Part shown: piece by piece, positions 7,462 through 19,888 of the stretch
How the letters are laid out: the number at the start of each line of letters is the position of its first letter
How positions within the stretch are numbered: position 1 is the stretch's first letter
Source of the DNA: Phycisphaeraceae bacterium
GTDB taxonomy: Bacteria > Planctomycetota > Phycisphaerae > Phycisphaerales > Phycisphaeraceae
Assembly (NCBI GenBank): GCA_028284155.1
Contig: JANQSF010000058.1
Coordinates: 1-64,000 of the forward strand
Direction: 5' to 3'
Length of the DNA stretch: 64,000 nucleotides
The notes under the pieces: model-generated
Told to the model about the DNA's origin: nothing
The model's database searches: none
The model's input: only the letters and a program-made list of their open reading frames with translations
Made by a program: the position numbers and the translations under genes

Positions 7462-7962
7462 ATGCTTGATTTGAACAACCTCTCCTACGTCCTCACCCTC
7501 GGGCAGGACGACAAGCCGCCGACCCAACTGGACAAGACCGAGGGCGATTCGACCTCGCAATCCGGTGACGGCACGACCGAAAAGACGGGCGACGCGAAGA
7601 AAGAGGTCCCGCCGCAGGGAGGCGGGGGCGGCTTCGGCAGCATGATGCTCCCGATGTTGCTGATCATCGGCGTGTTTTTCTTCATGATGATGGGCGGCCA
7701 ACGTCGGGAGAAGAAAAAGCGGGCGGCGTTGCTCGCCTCGCTGCGCAAGGGCGACAAGGTTCAGTCGATCGGCGGCATCCGCGGCACGGTCGTCGAGGTG
7801 CGCGACAGCGAGGTCGTTTTGAAGGTGGACGAAAACAGCAACACCCGCATGCGCTTCGCGCGTGAGGCGATTCAAGGCGTCGTCGGCGATCGACCCGAAC
7901 GGGAGGACGAGGACGACCAGGACCAACAGGACGAAGAGGTAGAGGAACGCAAGTCGGCATGA
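7462..7962 (+). CDS. yajC: preprotein translocase subunit YajC
   Basis: The 166-residue protein has one TM helix (MMLPMLLIIGVFFFMMM, about residues 61-77) followed by the YajC hallmark RREKKKRAALLASLRKGDKVQSIGGIRGTV (positions 7702 onward). YajC associates with SecDF at the inner membrane. The N-terminal stretch of about 58 residues (acidic, Thr/Gly-rich) and the acidic C-terminal tail (EREDEDDQDQQDEEVEE) are longer than in E. coli YajC (110 residues). It lies between tgt and secDF. AAGGG precedes the ATG. Confidence 0.95.
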   Translation: MLDLNNLSYVLTLGQDDKPPTQLDKTEGDSTSQSGDGTTEKTGDAKKEVPPQGGGGGFGSMMLPMLLIIGVFFFMMMGGQRREKKKRAALLASLRKGDKVQSIGGIRGTVVEVRDSEVVLKVDENSNTRMRFAREAIQGVVGDRPEREDEDDQDQQDEEVEERKSA

Positions 7963-8096
7963 CCCCCGCCCCCGGCCCGCGGAAGTGACCTTCCGGAAGT
8001 TGTCCCGGCCTGTGACCGGGTCAACCGCAGACCGAGCGACTCGGCGTCGCGCCCGACTCGCCCCATTACGACAACCCAACTCGGACAAGCTGCAAG

Positions 8097-12014
<3,918 letters not shown>

Positions 12015-12019
12015 ATGTT

Positions 12020-12127
12020 GGACACGCAAGGTGACCGGGCGCTTGCGGACCGGGACGGTCCGCCTATTTAGGCCGACCATCCTGGTCGGCAAGCGCACCA
12101 CAAGCCTGGTCGACCGGTTGCGTGTCG
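12020..12127. repeat. structured inverted-repeat element between convergent genes
   Basis: Outer arms GACACGCAA (12021-12029) and TTGCGTGTC (12118-12126) enclose inner arms GCGCTTGC (12039-12046) and GCAAGCGC (12089-12096). Inside these are two hairpins, GGACCGGGACGGTCC and CCGACCATCCTGGTCGG. It fills the gap between secDF and the convergent DUF3500 gene and could act as a bidirectional terminator, but it lacks a T-tract. Another dispersed palindrome is equally likely. Confidence 0.7.
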
Positions 12128-12142
12128 ACCGACCGCAGTTCG

Positions 12143-13177
12143 TTACCGCTTGATCCCAAAATCCCCACGCAGGTCGCGCCACATGCAGTGGATGTGGCTG
12201 GCCGGGTTGCCCAACGAGTCGGGCTGCGTGTTGACGAACTCGACGAGGAAGGTCGGGCCCTGGATGCGGTAGTAGTGCCCGATGCCCGGCTTGTCGGCGC
12301 CAGCCCAGGCGAAGTGAACCTTGTCGAAGCCAGCTTGGTCGATCTCGGCCCAGCGACGCTTGGCGACCGCGTCGGGCATCGAGCGCAGGTACTCGTTGAT
12401 AATCGCTTTGAGTCCCGCCTTCTGCTTGTCGTTGAGTTTCGACGCGGCGATGCCGGCCGGTCCGTCGCTGGGCGGCTGCGCGTCGCCGGCCGACCGCATC
12501 TCGCGCGGCGCTTTGGCGGCGATGACGGCGACCTTGCGCTGGTCGGCGCTGAGCGCATGCAGCAGGTCGAATGCGCTTTGCTCCTCGACGCCGAGCACCT
12601 GCTCACCGCCCTTGTAGTGCGGCACGGCCCGCGGCAGTTTCGTCGGGTTCGCGCCAAACATGAACGGCGAGTGCGACGCCACTCGGCCGGCGGTGACGAC
12701 GAAATTCAGCGACAGGTGATGCCCCTCGAAACTCAGCCCCCACGTGCCCCGCGTCGATGGTTGGCCGAAGACCGTCACGTAGTACCGCTCGGCGTCGCGC
12801 ACCCATCGGCCGCTGCCACGCGCGACCTCGGCGTCGTTCAGGATCTGCTCCATCTCCATGATCGCGCGTGTCTTCTTCACACCCGTTTCGCTAAGCGCCG
12901 CGTTGAGCAGGTCGAACGTCGCCCGCCGCTGCGTGCTGTTCATGTCGTTCATCTCCAGCCCCTTGCGTTCGTCCTTGGGGATGAAGTGCCAATCGACCCG
13001 CCGCTTGTCGTCATACGACATCATCGCCGCCTTCTTCTGCGCGGGGCGAAGCGAATCAAGGAACGCCTTGGCGCGCGTGGTCATGTCCACGCCCGGCTCG
13101 GGCTTCACCGCGGCCGCGCCGATGGCCAGGCCGATCCAGAACAACACGAGGGCGGTCACGATACGGCGATGGGTCAT
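12143..13177 (-). CDS. secreted DUF3500 family protein
   Basis: 344 residues from the ATG at 13177, chosen because the signal peptide begins there (MTHRRIVTALVLFWIGLAIGAAA). DUF3500 hallmarks are present in order: RRVDWHFIPKDERKGLEMNDM, YYVTVFGQPSTRGTWGLSFEGHHLSLNF, FMFGANPTKLP, and a C-terminal HYYRIQGPTFLVEFVN...HIHCMWRDLRGDFG. The biochemical function of DUF3500 is unknown; it often appears in exported proteins of soil and aquatic bacteria. GGAAGG lies about 10 nt before the start. It is convergent with secDF and downstream of the LysR gene on the same strand. Confidence 0.9.
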   Translation of the reverse strand: MTHRRIVTALVLFWIGLAIGAAAVKPEPGVDMTTRAKAFLDSLRPAQKKAAMMSYDDKRRVDWHFIPKDERKGLEMNDMNSTQRRATFDLLNAALSETGVKKTRAIMEMEQILNDAEVARGSGRWVRDAERYYVTVFGQPSTRGTWGLSFEGHHLSLNFVVTAGRVASHSPFMFGANPTKLPRAVPHYKGGEQVLGVEEQSAFDLLHALSADQRKVAVIAAKAPREMRSAGDAQPPSDGPAGIAASKLNDKQKAGLKAIINEYLRSMPDAVAKRRWAEIDQAGFDKVHFAWAGADKPGIGHYYRIQGPTFLVEFVNTQPDSLGNPASHIHCMWRDLRGDFGIKR

Positions 13178-13243
13178 CGCTGAACTCCGGGAAGGGGTGT
13201 GCAAACCGCCATGATAACAAGCCGGCCGCGTCATCAGTCGCGG

Positions 13244-14173
13244 TCAGGCGTCGTCCTCGTACCGGCCGGCCTGCTCCTGCACGAACCGGACGAACCGTTC
13301 GGCCGCGTCGGACAAGGGTTCTCGCCGGCGGAACAGCACGCCGGACTGAATCGGACGAACGACCGAGCCCATCGGCCTCTCCCCGACACGTCGTCCCTTG
13401 GTCACCACGCCGCCGGGCAGTAGGGGGACGATCGCCACGCCGAGCCCCGCCTCCACCATCGCGATGACGACCTGCGTGCTGGTCGCCTCCATCTCGATGC
13501 GCGGCGACAGCCCGCGCCCCCGGAAGGCGTCGAACACGTGCTGCCGCCCTGTCGAGCCGCGCTCGAACACGATCAACGGTTCGTCGACCAGGTGTTCGAT
13601 GCGCAACTGTTTCCGTTTGAGCAGCGCATGCCGCGGCGGCGCGACGAAGTGCCACGGCAAGGTGAACAGGTGCGTGTAGTCGAGTTCCGAAGGCGGGTCG
13701 AACGGCGCGGAAAACCCGAGCGCCACAGCCGGGTCGTTGACGAGCGACGCCTCGACTTGCCGTTCGGTCTGCGTGCTCAGCCGGATGCGCACAGACGGCT
13801 CGGCCGCGTGGAATCGCTTGACCGCGTCGATGAGCACGTAGTACGTCAGGTACTGACTCGCGGCGACGTGTACTTCTTTCGGCGACGCGGCCTTGTCAAA
13901 GAATTCGCCCAGGTCGCGGGCGTGGTCGAGAAACGTCTGCGCGTGCGGCAGGAAGCGTCGGCCTTGCTCGGTCAGCACCGAGCCGCGCCGCACGCCGCGC
14001 TGCTTGTGATAAAGCTGAACGCCCAGGCGGTCTTCAAGCGCGATGAGTCGGCTGCGCACGCCCTGTTCGGTCAGGTGCACCTCGTCCGCTGCGGCCCGCA
14101 GGCTGCCCAAGCGGGCGACTTCGACAAACGCGGCGACCTGGTCGGTCGAAAGGGACGGGGCGGTATCGGGCAT
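13244..14173 (-). CDS. LysR-family transcriptional regulator
   Basis: 309 residues. The N-terminal winged helix-turn-helix (residues about 10-68: AAFVEVARLGSLRAAADEVH, LTEQGVRSRLIALEDRLGVQLYHK) is followed by a LysR substrate-binding domain (VHVAASQYLTYYVLIDAVKRF ... GLGVAIVPLLPGG). Such proteins bind an operator in divergent promoters and respond to a small ligand, unknown here. It is transcribed away from the secreted HEWGTFT gene across a 155-bp gap that holds a TGGTA/TACCA dyad at 14248-14267, a plausible operator. Codon use is normal for the window. Confidence 0.95.
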   Translation of the reverse strand: MPDTAPSLSTDQVAAFVEVARLGSLRAAADEVHLTEQGVRSRLIALEDRLGVQLYHKQRGVRRGSVLTEQGRRFLPHAQTFLDHARDLGEFFDKAASPKEVHVAASQYLTYYVLIDAVKRFHAAEPSVRIRLSTQTERQVEASLVNDPAVALGFSAPFDPPSELDYTHLFTLPWHFVAPPRHALLKRKQLRIEHLVDEPLIVFERGSTGRQHVFDAFRGRGLSPRIEMEATSTQVVIAMVEAGLGVAIVPLLPGGVVTKGRRVGERPMGSVVRPIQSGVLFRRREPLSDAAERFVRFVQEQAGRYEDDA

Positions 14174-14247
14174 GGTCGGTCTCCGGGTCGGTACGAGCCT
14201 TAAACAAGCAAATCCATTTTAACATCAACAATAAACCATGATCGTCG

Positions 14248-14267
14248 TGGTATGGCTGTCCGTACCA
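14248..14267. promoter_or_regulatory. dyad TGGTA-N10-TACCA, candidate LysR operator
   Basis: A 5-bp inverted repeat with a 10-nt spacer lies in the divergent lysR / HEWGTFT-gene intergenic region, the size and place expected for a LysR box. This is inference from symmetry and position only. Confidence 0.35.
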
Positions 14268-14328
14268 TCGAAGAGTGCGGGACGGGCCAACGGGTCCAAA
14301 GCCGTCCATCCACCAGTAGGAGCCTGCC

Positions 14329-15765
14329 ATGACGACCCCTCGCAACCTGACTCTCCTGATCGTCCTCGCGTTACTGATCGCCCCGGCGTTCGCGCCCGCC
14401 AAGTCGTCTCAGCCGGCGGTCCGCCACTCGGCCAGCGACCGGGTCAAGATGCACGAATGGGGCACATTTACCTGCCTGCAGGACGAGACCGGCCGAAGCC
14501 TCCGCGGCATCAACACCGACGACGAACCGGTACCCCGTTTCGTTCATCAATTGGCCGACCGGTTGTTGCTCAACCCCACCGATGTTGCGCCGGTCTACTT
14601 CAAGGGCGTGCCCGGCCTGCACCCCGACGTGCTGATGCGCCTCGAAACGCCGGTCATGTACTTCTACCCGCCGCGTGGCGGCACGCTCCCGATGAAACTC
14701 GACGTCCAAGTGGACTTCCGCGGCGGTTGGCTGAGTGAGTACTACCCCGACGCCAAGGTCCACGCGCCGGGATTCTGGAAGTGGTCGCGCGGCTTCGGCA
14801 AGATCAAGCCGGACATCAAAGGCTCTTTGATCTGGAAAGACCTGACGCTGACCGACGACCTGACCGCCGGGCCGAAGACAGACGAACGTGTCTGGCTGGC
14901 GCCGCGCGAGGTCGCCTCCGCCTCGGTCGTGACACCGAAGGGCCAAGAGGAACGCTACCTGTTCTATCGCGGCGTCGGCAACCTGACGGCACCGCTGCGC
15001 ATCAGCCGTGTGACGCAGAAGGGCAAGGAAGGCGCGTCACTTCAGATCCGTTCGCAACTCGACCCCAAGCTCGGCCTCGGCGACGCCATGCCGATCAAGT
15101 CGCTCTGGCTGGTGCATGTGCGCGAAGACGGGCAGGTCGCTTATCGCACGCTTGATCCGGTGACGGTGACGTCGGACAGTCAGCGCGTGCTCACGACGAC
15201 GCCCGCGTCGTTTAACAAAGCCCAGTACGCGCCGGACAACCTGGAACGTCTCCGCGACGACATGCGCAAAGCGCTGATCGCCGACGGTCTGTTTACCGAC
15301 GAGGCCGACGCCATGCTCAACACGTGGGAGTTGGCGTACTTCAAGAGCGAGGGCATGCGCGTCTTCTTCCTGCTCCCGCAGACCTGGACCGACGCCGTCC
15401 TGCCCGTGACTCTTTCACAGCCGGCCGACATCTCGCGCACGATGGTCGGCCGAATCGAGCTCATCACCCCCCGCCACCGCGAGTTGCTGGACAAGCTGTC
15501 GAAACTCCCGCCGTCCGAAACGGGTTGGCTGCACGGCGCTTTGCAACGAAGCAAGCTCTCGTCCACCGAGCACCGCCGCCTTTACAGCGGGCATGCCCGG
15601 ATGAAGAACCTGCGCGTCAAGATGCCGGCCGACTACCGCACGTATCTCGAACTCGGCCGATTCCGGAACGCCCTGCTGCTGGACCGGATCGAGCGTCAGG
15701 GGACGGCATCGCTAAGCAAGTTTGCGGACACCTACAAGATCAAGTATTTCGAGCCAGAAAAATGA
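14329..15765 (+). CDS. secreted HEWGTFT-type protein of unknown function
   Basis: 478 residues with a clear signal peptide (MTTPRNLTLLIVLALLIAPAFA), then KMHEWGTFTCLQDETG near residue 40. This HEWGTFT motif heads a family of exported proteins in planctomycetes and verrucomicrobia without an assigned role. Middle segments (ETPVMYFYPPRGG, FYRGVGNLTAPLRI) look beta-rich. The C-terminal part is helical with LETVELAYFKSEGMRVFFLLPQ-like features: WELAYFKSEGMRVFFLLPQ at positions 15330-15386. No catalytic motif is evident. It is divergent from a LysR gene, which may regulate it, and 60 bp upstream of a secreted LRR gene on the same strand. Confidence 0.8.
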   Translation: MTTPRNLTLLIVLALLIAPAFAPAKSSQPAVRHSASDRVKMHEWGTFTCLQDETGRSLRGINTDDEPVPRFVHQLADRLLLNPTDVAPVYFKGVPGLHPDVLMRLETPVMYFYPPRGGTLPMKLDVQVDFRGGWLSEYYPDAKVHAPGFWKWSRGFGKIKPDIKGSLIWKDLTLTDDLTAGPKTDERVWLAPREVASASVVTPKGQEERYLFYRGVGNLTAPLRISRVTQKGKEGASLQIRSQLDPKLGLGDAMPIKSLWLVHVREDGQVAYRTLDPVTVTSDSQRVLTTTPASFNKAQYAPDNLERLRDDMRKALIADGLFTDEADAMLNTWELAYFKSEGMRVFFLLPQTWTDAVLPVTLSQPADISRTMVGRIELITPRHRELLDKLSKLPPSETGWLHGALQRSKLSSTEHRRLYSGHARMKNLRVKMPADYRTYLELGRFRNALLLDRIERQGTASLSKFADTYKIKYFEPEK

Positions 15766-15825
15766 TCCGTCCTTTACCAACACATTGCCGACTGCGTGAC
15801 GCAGCGCTTATAGAAAGGCCTGACC

Positions 15826-16584
15826 ATGCGACAACTCATCACAATCACCGTGAGCGTACTTTTGCTGACGTTCGCCGACGGCGCGCTCGCTGACAGCAAG
15901 ACATCGGCCGCCGATGTCGCGATCGGCGCGATCAAGCGGGCGGGCGGCCGAATCACCTTTGACCAAGACCGGGCTGTGGTCGCCGTTGGCTTTTACGAGA
16001 CCAAGGTCTCGGACGCGACCTTTATCCACCTGCGCGCGTTGCCAAAGCTCAAACGCCTCACGCTCTACAAGGCGGACGTCAGTCAACACGGCATTTCCGG
16101 CATTGTCAGACTCACGGGCTTGACCGGCTTGTCGCTGCAGGGCACGGCTGTGGGCGACGAAGCGATGCCGGCCGTCGCGTCGCTCACGCGGCTCGAATCC
16201 CTCGACCTGTTGGGCACCAAGGTCACCGACGCTGGGTTGGCACGCCTGAAACAACTGACGAAACTCAAGCGATTGAACCTGCGCAGCACGGGGCTGACCG
16301 ACCTCGGCCTCGCGCACCTTGGCGACCTGAAGCAGTTGGAAAACCTGTCACTTGGTCGAACGAAGGTCACCGACGCCGGCCTGGCCCACATCAAGTCGCT
16401 GTCGAATCTGAAATCTTTGTCGTTGTACGACACAAACGTGGGCGACGGTCTGGTTCAGCAAGTCAAGGGTCTGACCAAGCTGCGTTTCCTCATGCTCAAG
16501 CGGACGCACGTCAGTGACCAGGCCGCGGCGAAGTTGAAATCGGCCTTGCCCGACTGTCTCGTTTCGCACTCGCCTAGAACCTGA
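15826..16584 (+). CDS. secreted leucine-rich repeat protein
   Basis: 252 residues: signal peptide ending GALA (about residue 22), a short lead-in, then six to seven LRRs of about 24 residues with the pattern LxxLxxLxLxxTxVTDxGLxxL, for example LESLDLLGTKVTDAGLARL and LENLSLGRTKVTDAGLAHI. This is the ribonuclease-inhibitor-like LRR type abundant in planctomycetes. Its likely role is protein-protein contact in the periplasm or on the surface; no partner can be named. It lies 60 bp after the HEWGTFT gene and is followed by a GC-rich hairpin. Confidence 0.88.
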   Translation: MRQLITITVSVLLLTFADGALADSKTSAADVAIGAIKRAGGRITFDQDRAVVAVGFYETKVSDATFIHLRALPKLKRLTLYKADVSQHGISGIVRLTGLTGLSLQGTAVGDEAMPAVASLTRLESLDLLGTKVTDAGLARLKQLTKLKRLNLRSTGLTDLGLAHLGDLKQLENLSLGRTKVTDAGLAHIKSLSNLKSLSLYDTNVGDGLVQQVKGLTKLRFLMLKRTHVSDQAAAKLKSALPDCLVSHSPRT

Positions 16585-16622
16585 TCGGCGAAGCGACACA
16601 AGAACGCGCAAAGGGTAAGATG

Positions 16623-16648
16623 GGCCGCACCGTTTCACCGGTGCGGCC
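16623..16648 (+). terminator. 10-bp GC hairpin after the LRR gene
   Basis: GGCCGCACCG (16623-16632) and CGGTGCGGCC (16639-16648) pair perfectly around TTTCAC. The tail TGTTTGATTC is only modestly T-rich, so termination is likely but not certain. It lies 39 bp after the LRR stop and 25 bp before a 38-residue ORF. Confidence 0.65.
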
Positions 16649-16672
16649 TGTTTGATTCGATGAGAGACTGAT

Positions 16673-16789
16673 ATGAAGGCGACGCAGAAACTCAAATTGA
16701 TGATGTTTGTTGCGAAGTACCGGACACACATCATCATCACGGCTGCTGTCATCGCGGCCGTATTGGTCTACGTCTTGATTCTTCGTTGA
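16673..16789 (+). CDS. 38-residue single-TM small protein
   Basis: The short frame starts MKATQKLKLMMFVAKYR, then HIIITAAVIAAVLVYVLIL and a final Arg. This is a basic cytosolic tail followed by one membrane helix, typical of a real bacterial small membrane protein. It sits alone between a terminator-like hairpin and a convergent lipoprotein gene. The SD is weak (GAGAG). No homologue was recognised. Confidence 0.45.
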   Translation: MKATQKLKLMMFVAKYRTHIIITAAVIAAVLVYVLILR

Positions 16790-16807
16790 CTTGGGGCGGG
16801 GTGCCTC

Positions 16808-17002
16808 TCAATTCAACGCGTCATCGACAGCGTCTTTCGCATCGTCAACGGCGTCTTCAGCCTTGTCTTTGATGTTCTCCGCCGCGTCGTCAATGGCCTT
16901 GCCGACCTTTTCAGCCGAGGGCTTGTCTTCTTCGCAACCGACGGTCAGGCCGCCGAGCGTGAGCGCGAACAGGGTGAGGCAGATCGAGACAAATCGGTAC
17001 AT
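16808..17002 (-). CDS. small lipoprotein with Ala/Asp helical repeats
   Basis: 64 residues: MYRFVSICLTLFALTLGGLTVGC is a lipoprotein signal with lipobox LTVGC, so Cys23 is the lipidated residue. The mature part (EEDKPSAEKVGKAIDDAAEN and onward) is an amphipathic Lys/Asp/Ala helix with DAxDDAxD repetition, similar in style to entericidin or small structural lipoproteins. The ATG at 17002 was chosen because the signal starts there. It is followed by 111 bp to the symporter gene start region on the same strand but is not obviously in its operon. Confidence 0.75.
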   Translation of the reverse strand: MYRFVSICLTLFALTLGGLTVGCEEDKPSAEKVGKAIDDAAENIKDKAEDAVDDAKDAVDDALN

Positions 17003-17113
17003 AGCAAGCAACTCCGTGAAAGGGGTGTAATCCCCGACCGCGGAGCATAGGGCCGCACGGCCGGTCGGTGGGTCCTCCTGTCGCAAATCGAGAGGATTCC
17101 AGCCGTGCCTCGT

Positions 17114-18871
17114 TCAGCGCGACGAGTCGTCCCCGACCAGTGTCGCGTACTCGCGCACGCGACCGGCGTCGGGACGTTTGGTGAACAGGCTGACGATCAT
17201 GAACACCACGACGTTGGCGATGAGACCCCACGCGCCGGAGTCGAACACTTTCTTAAGGTAGTCGAGCAATGTGAGCGCGCCCGACGGCTCGCCGCCGCGG
17301 TCGGCGATCATGCCGAAGAACGGCGTGAACAGGAACACGATCGCGATGCCGGCACACATGCCCGCCACCGCGCCGGCCCGCGTGCCGCGCCGCAGGAACA
17401 GCACGTCGACCGTGATCGGGATGAGTTGGCTGGTGAACGCGATGGCCAACAGGCCCATCTTAGCAATCGCGGCGAACACGGGGAACTGGTCGGCCCGGTT
17501 GTTCATCAGCCAGATCAGGCCGAGCGCCGCCAGCGTGGCGGCGATGATCACGCTGCGGCCGACCCACGTCCGCTCGCGCTGCGAGGCGTCGGGGCGAACG
17601 AAACGGTCGTAGATATCACGCGTCAGGACGGCGCTGACAGCGTGCAGGTTTGAGTCGGCCGTGGACATCGCGGCCGCGAGAATCGCCACCAGCAGCAGCG
17701 ACACGATGAACGGCCCGGCCGGGCCGAACAATGACGGGGCGTGCTCTTTCAACACGACGATCAGCACCTGGTCGAACTCGTTGCCCTTGGAGCCGACCGA
17801 CGGGTGCGGCAACATGACGCGACCCTTGAGTTTGTCGTGCGGGACGCGTTCGACGCTCGCGCCGCTGGTTTGCGTCTCGGCGGGCTGTTCGCCGGGCCTC
17901 GCTTCAACGAGGTACTGCCCGTTCTCGTCGGTCACGGGGTATAGCACATGCCCGCCCAGGCCGACCAGCATGACGCCGAATAGGAAGCACGACGTGAGCA
18001 AGACGGCGAGGATCAGTGCGCTGCGGCGTAGTGTCGCGCTTGACTTCGCCGCGTAGTACCGCATCCACTGGGCGGGCTGAATCATTGACCCGATCGACGC
18101 GAAGACGCACACGGTGAACAGCACGCCGGGCGTCCACGACCCGGTGACACCCGGGAATGAGAGCGCCTCGGGCGGCAGTTCGGACACGCGCTCAAAAAAC
18201 GGTCCGACGCCGCCGACCGCCGCGACGGCCGCCGCGCCCGCGATGAGCATGCCGCCGATGAGCAGGCCGCCCTGGATCACATCCGTCCACGCGACGCTGC
18301 GCATCCCGCCGATCAGGATGTAGAGCGTCGTGACAATCGATAGCGCCACGACGCCGATGGTGAACGCGTCGTCGCCGCCGAACAGTTTGGCGGCGAGAAA
18401 CCCCCCGGCCTGCAACTGCATGACGATGTAAACCACCGCGTAGACGAAGCCGACAAGCGTCACGAGCAGCCGCAGCGCGACCGGCGAGCCGTAGTAATCC
18501 GCCAGCAGGTCGGCCGGCGTGACGAAGCCTTTCGCTCGGCCGATCCGCGAGATCCGCGAACCGAGCACGTACACCACCCCGCCGGCTAGCGGCACGTTCA
18601 ACGCGAACAGCGCGAACACCACGCCGTCCTTATACACCATCGACGGCGCACCCAGCAGCGCGAACGAACTGAAGAACGTCGCCATGATCGTCAGCGACGA
18701 AACGATCCACCCCTGCCCTCGGCCGGCCAGGTAGTAGTCCTCCTCGCTCTGCTTGCTCCGCACGAGACCGACGACACCGATCACCAGCAACATGACCAGG
18801 TACAGCGCCAACACGACATGCGGCGTGTAGCCGAACCCGTCCGTCGCACTGTCCCCAAGCGTCAAGAGCAT
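17114..18871 (-). CDS. sodium:solute symporter (SSF family)
   Basis: A 585-residue multipass permease with about 13 TM helices. SSF features include the SEEDYYLAGRG(QG) segment after TM1, ATFFSSFALLGAP, and AWTDVIQGGLLIGGMLIAG, which matches the SSF signature region. An extended periplasmic loop around residues 315-370 (EARPGEQPAETQTSGASVE) is unusual. The substrate is unknown; relatives move pantothenate, proline, acetate or sugars with sodium. Start: ATG 18871, preceded by GGGGA; the TTG at 18883 is an alternative. A small DUF3311-like gene lies 24 bp upstream on the same strand. Confidence 0.93.
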   Translation of the reverse strand: MLLTLGDSATDGFGYTPHVVLALYLVMLLVIGVVGLVRSKQSEEDYYLAGRGQGWIVSSLTIMATFFSSFALLGAPSMVYKDGVVFALFALNVPLAGGVVYVLGSRISRIGRAKGFVTPADLLADYYGSPVALRLLVTLVGFVYAVVYIVMQLQAGGFLAAKLFGGDDAFTIGVVALSIVTTLYILIGGMRSVAWTDVIQGGLLIGGMLIAGAAAVAAVGGVGPFFERVSELPPEALSFPGVTGSWTPGVLFTVCVFASIGSMIQPAQWMRYYAAKSSATLRRSALILAVLLTSCFLFGVMLVGLGGHVLYPVTDENGQYLVEARPGEQPAETQTSGASVERVPHDKLKGRVMLPHPSVGSKGNEFDQVLIVVLKEHAPSLFGPAGPFIVSLLLVAILAAAMSTADSNLHAVSAVLTRDIYDRFVRPDASQRERTWVGRSVIIAATLAALGLIWLMNNRADQFPVFAAIAKMGLLAIAFTSQLIPITVDVLFLRRGTRAGAVAGMCAGIAIVFLFTPFFGMIADRGGEPSGALTLLDYLKKVFDSGAWGLIANVVVFMIVSLFTKRPDAGRVREYATLVGDDSSR

Positions 18872-18883
18872 CAGTTTCCCCAA

Positions 18884-18902
18884 GCCGCTTGCGGCTTAGC
18901 GC
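18884..18902 (+). repeat. 19-nt repeat supplying the stop codon of the upstream gene
   Basis: An exact GCCGCTTGCGGCTTAGCGC. On the reverse strand its TAA (18896-18898) is the stop codon of the DUF3311-like gene, and its end abuts the symporter start. Confidence 0.85.
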
Positions 18903-19156
18903 GTTCGATCGTCATCATCCCCGACCCAGACAAACCGATAGGCCAACCCCACCACGACCACCTGCACGACGAACCACAGCAGGCCCCACAGGTAGATCAC
19001 CGGCAGGCCGCATACTGTGCGAACCGCGTCGGGGTCGTTCACGTCCGGGTTGACCAGCAACACACCCCAGCCCGTGCCCATGAACATGGCCGCGAAGAAC
19101 ACGATCGACAGGACGACCGCCATGCGCGGCCGACGGGTAGAGCGATTGTCTGACAT
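18896..19156 (-). CDS. two-TM small protein, DUF3311-like, symporter partner
   Basis: 86 residues from the ATG at 19156: a basic N-terminus (MSDNRSTRRPR), TM1 (VVLSIVFFAAMFMGTGWGVL), a short loop ending CGLPVIYLWGLLWFVV that begins TM2, and an acidic/Arg tail. Small proteins with a GLPxxYxW motif (DUF3311, YhdT) are commonly encoded directly before SSF symporters and are thought to be accessory. The stop codon TAA is contributed by a dispersed 19-nt repeat, so the C-terminus may have been shaped by that insertion. It diverges from the AMMECR1 gene. Confidence 0.75.
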   Translation of the reverse strand: MSDNRSTRRPRMAVVLSIVFFAAMFMGTGWGVLLVNPDVNDPDAVRTVCGLPVIYLWGLLWFVVQVVVVGLAYRFVWVGDDDDRTR

Positions 19157-19244
19157 CGGCCGCATCGTACCAGACCGCACGTCGTCCGGGCCCGCACCTA
19201 GAGTCGTTTGCACGTCACTTGGATCATGTCTGGAGCGTGTCGCC

Positions 19245-19835
19245 ATGTCAGACTCCGAATCATCGGTCGCCCCGTCGTTGAACGAAGCCAACCGCGCGGC
19301 CCTGTTGCGCGTCGCCGAGGCGTCGGTCCGGCAGGGGTTGGTCGGCCGACGCCCGCCCGGCGTCGACCTGGAGAAGTTCGATGAAGCGTTGCGCGAGCCG
19401 CGCGCGACGTTTGTCACGCTTAAGCTGCACAGCCAACTGCGCGGCTGCATCGGCACGCTCGAACCGGTCCGCCCGCTCGTCGACGACGTGGCCCAGAACG
19501 CTTACGGCGCGGCGTTCGGCGACCCGCGATTTCCGGGCGTCTTGTACCATGAGGTCGATCAATTGACTTACCACATCTCCGTGCTCACGCCGGCTGCGCC
19601 TCTGTCATTCACCAGTGAAAGTGACCTGCTCAGTCAGGTTCGGCCGAGCATTGACGGGCTCATTCTTGAAGAGCCGACGCAGGAGAAGCGTGGGACGTTC
19701 CTGCCGGCCGTGTGGGAGACGATTCCCGACCCGCAACGGTTCCTGACGCAGCTCAAAATCAAGGCCGGACTCGACGCGTCGTACTGGTCGGACACGCTGC
19801 GCGTGTCGCGTTACCAATGCGAGTCGATCCACTGA
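19245..19835 (+). CDS. AMMECR1 domain protein
   Basis: 196 residues from the ATG at 19245. The family core is visible: FVTLKLHSQLRGCIGTLEP (RGCIG signature), then YGAAFGDPRFPGV, YHISVLTPAAPL, EKRGTFLPAVWE and a C-terminal LKIKAGLDASYWSDTLRVSRYQ. AMMECR1 proteins are cytosolic with unknown chemistry; in some bacteria they form the AmmeMemoRadiSam set with a MEMO1 protein and a radical-SAM enzyme, but neither partner is next to this gene. It is followed by the 19-nt repeat. Confidence 0.92.
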   Translation: MSDSESSVAPSLNEANRAALLRVAEASVRQGLVGRRPPGVDLEKFDEALREPRATFVTLKLHSQLRGCIGTLEPVRPLVDDVAQNAYGAAFGDPRFPGVLYHEVDQLTYHISVLTPAAPLSFTSESDLLSQVRPSIDGLILEEPTQEKRGTFLPAVWETIPDPQRFLTQLKIKAGLDASYWSDTLRVSRYQCESIH

Positions 19836-19846
19836 CCGCGACGCTC

Positions 19847-19865
19847 GCCGCTTGCGGCTTAGCGC
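19847..19865 (+). repeat. 19-nt GCCGCTTGCGGCTTAGCGC repeat
   Basis: An exact copy in the 53-bp gap between the AMMECR1 gene and the glycosyltransferase gene. Confidence 0.85.
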
Positions 19866-19888
19866 GTCGACCTTCTAACATCGAAGCC

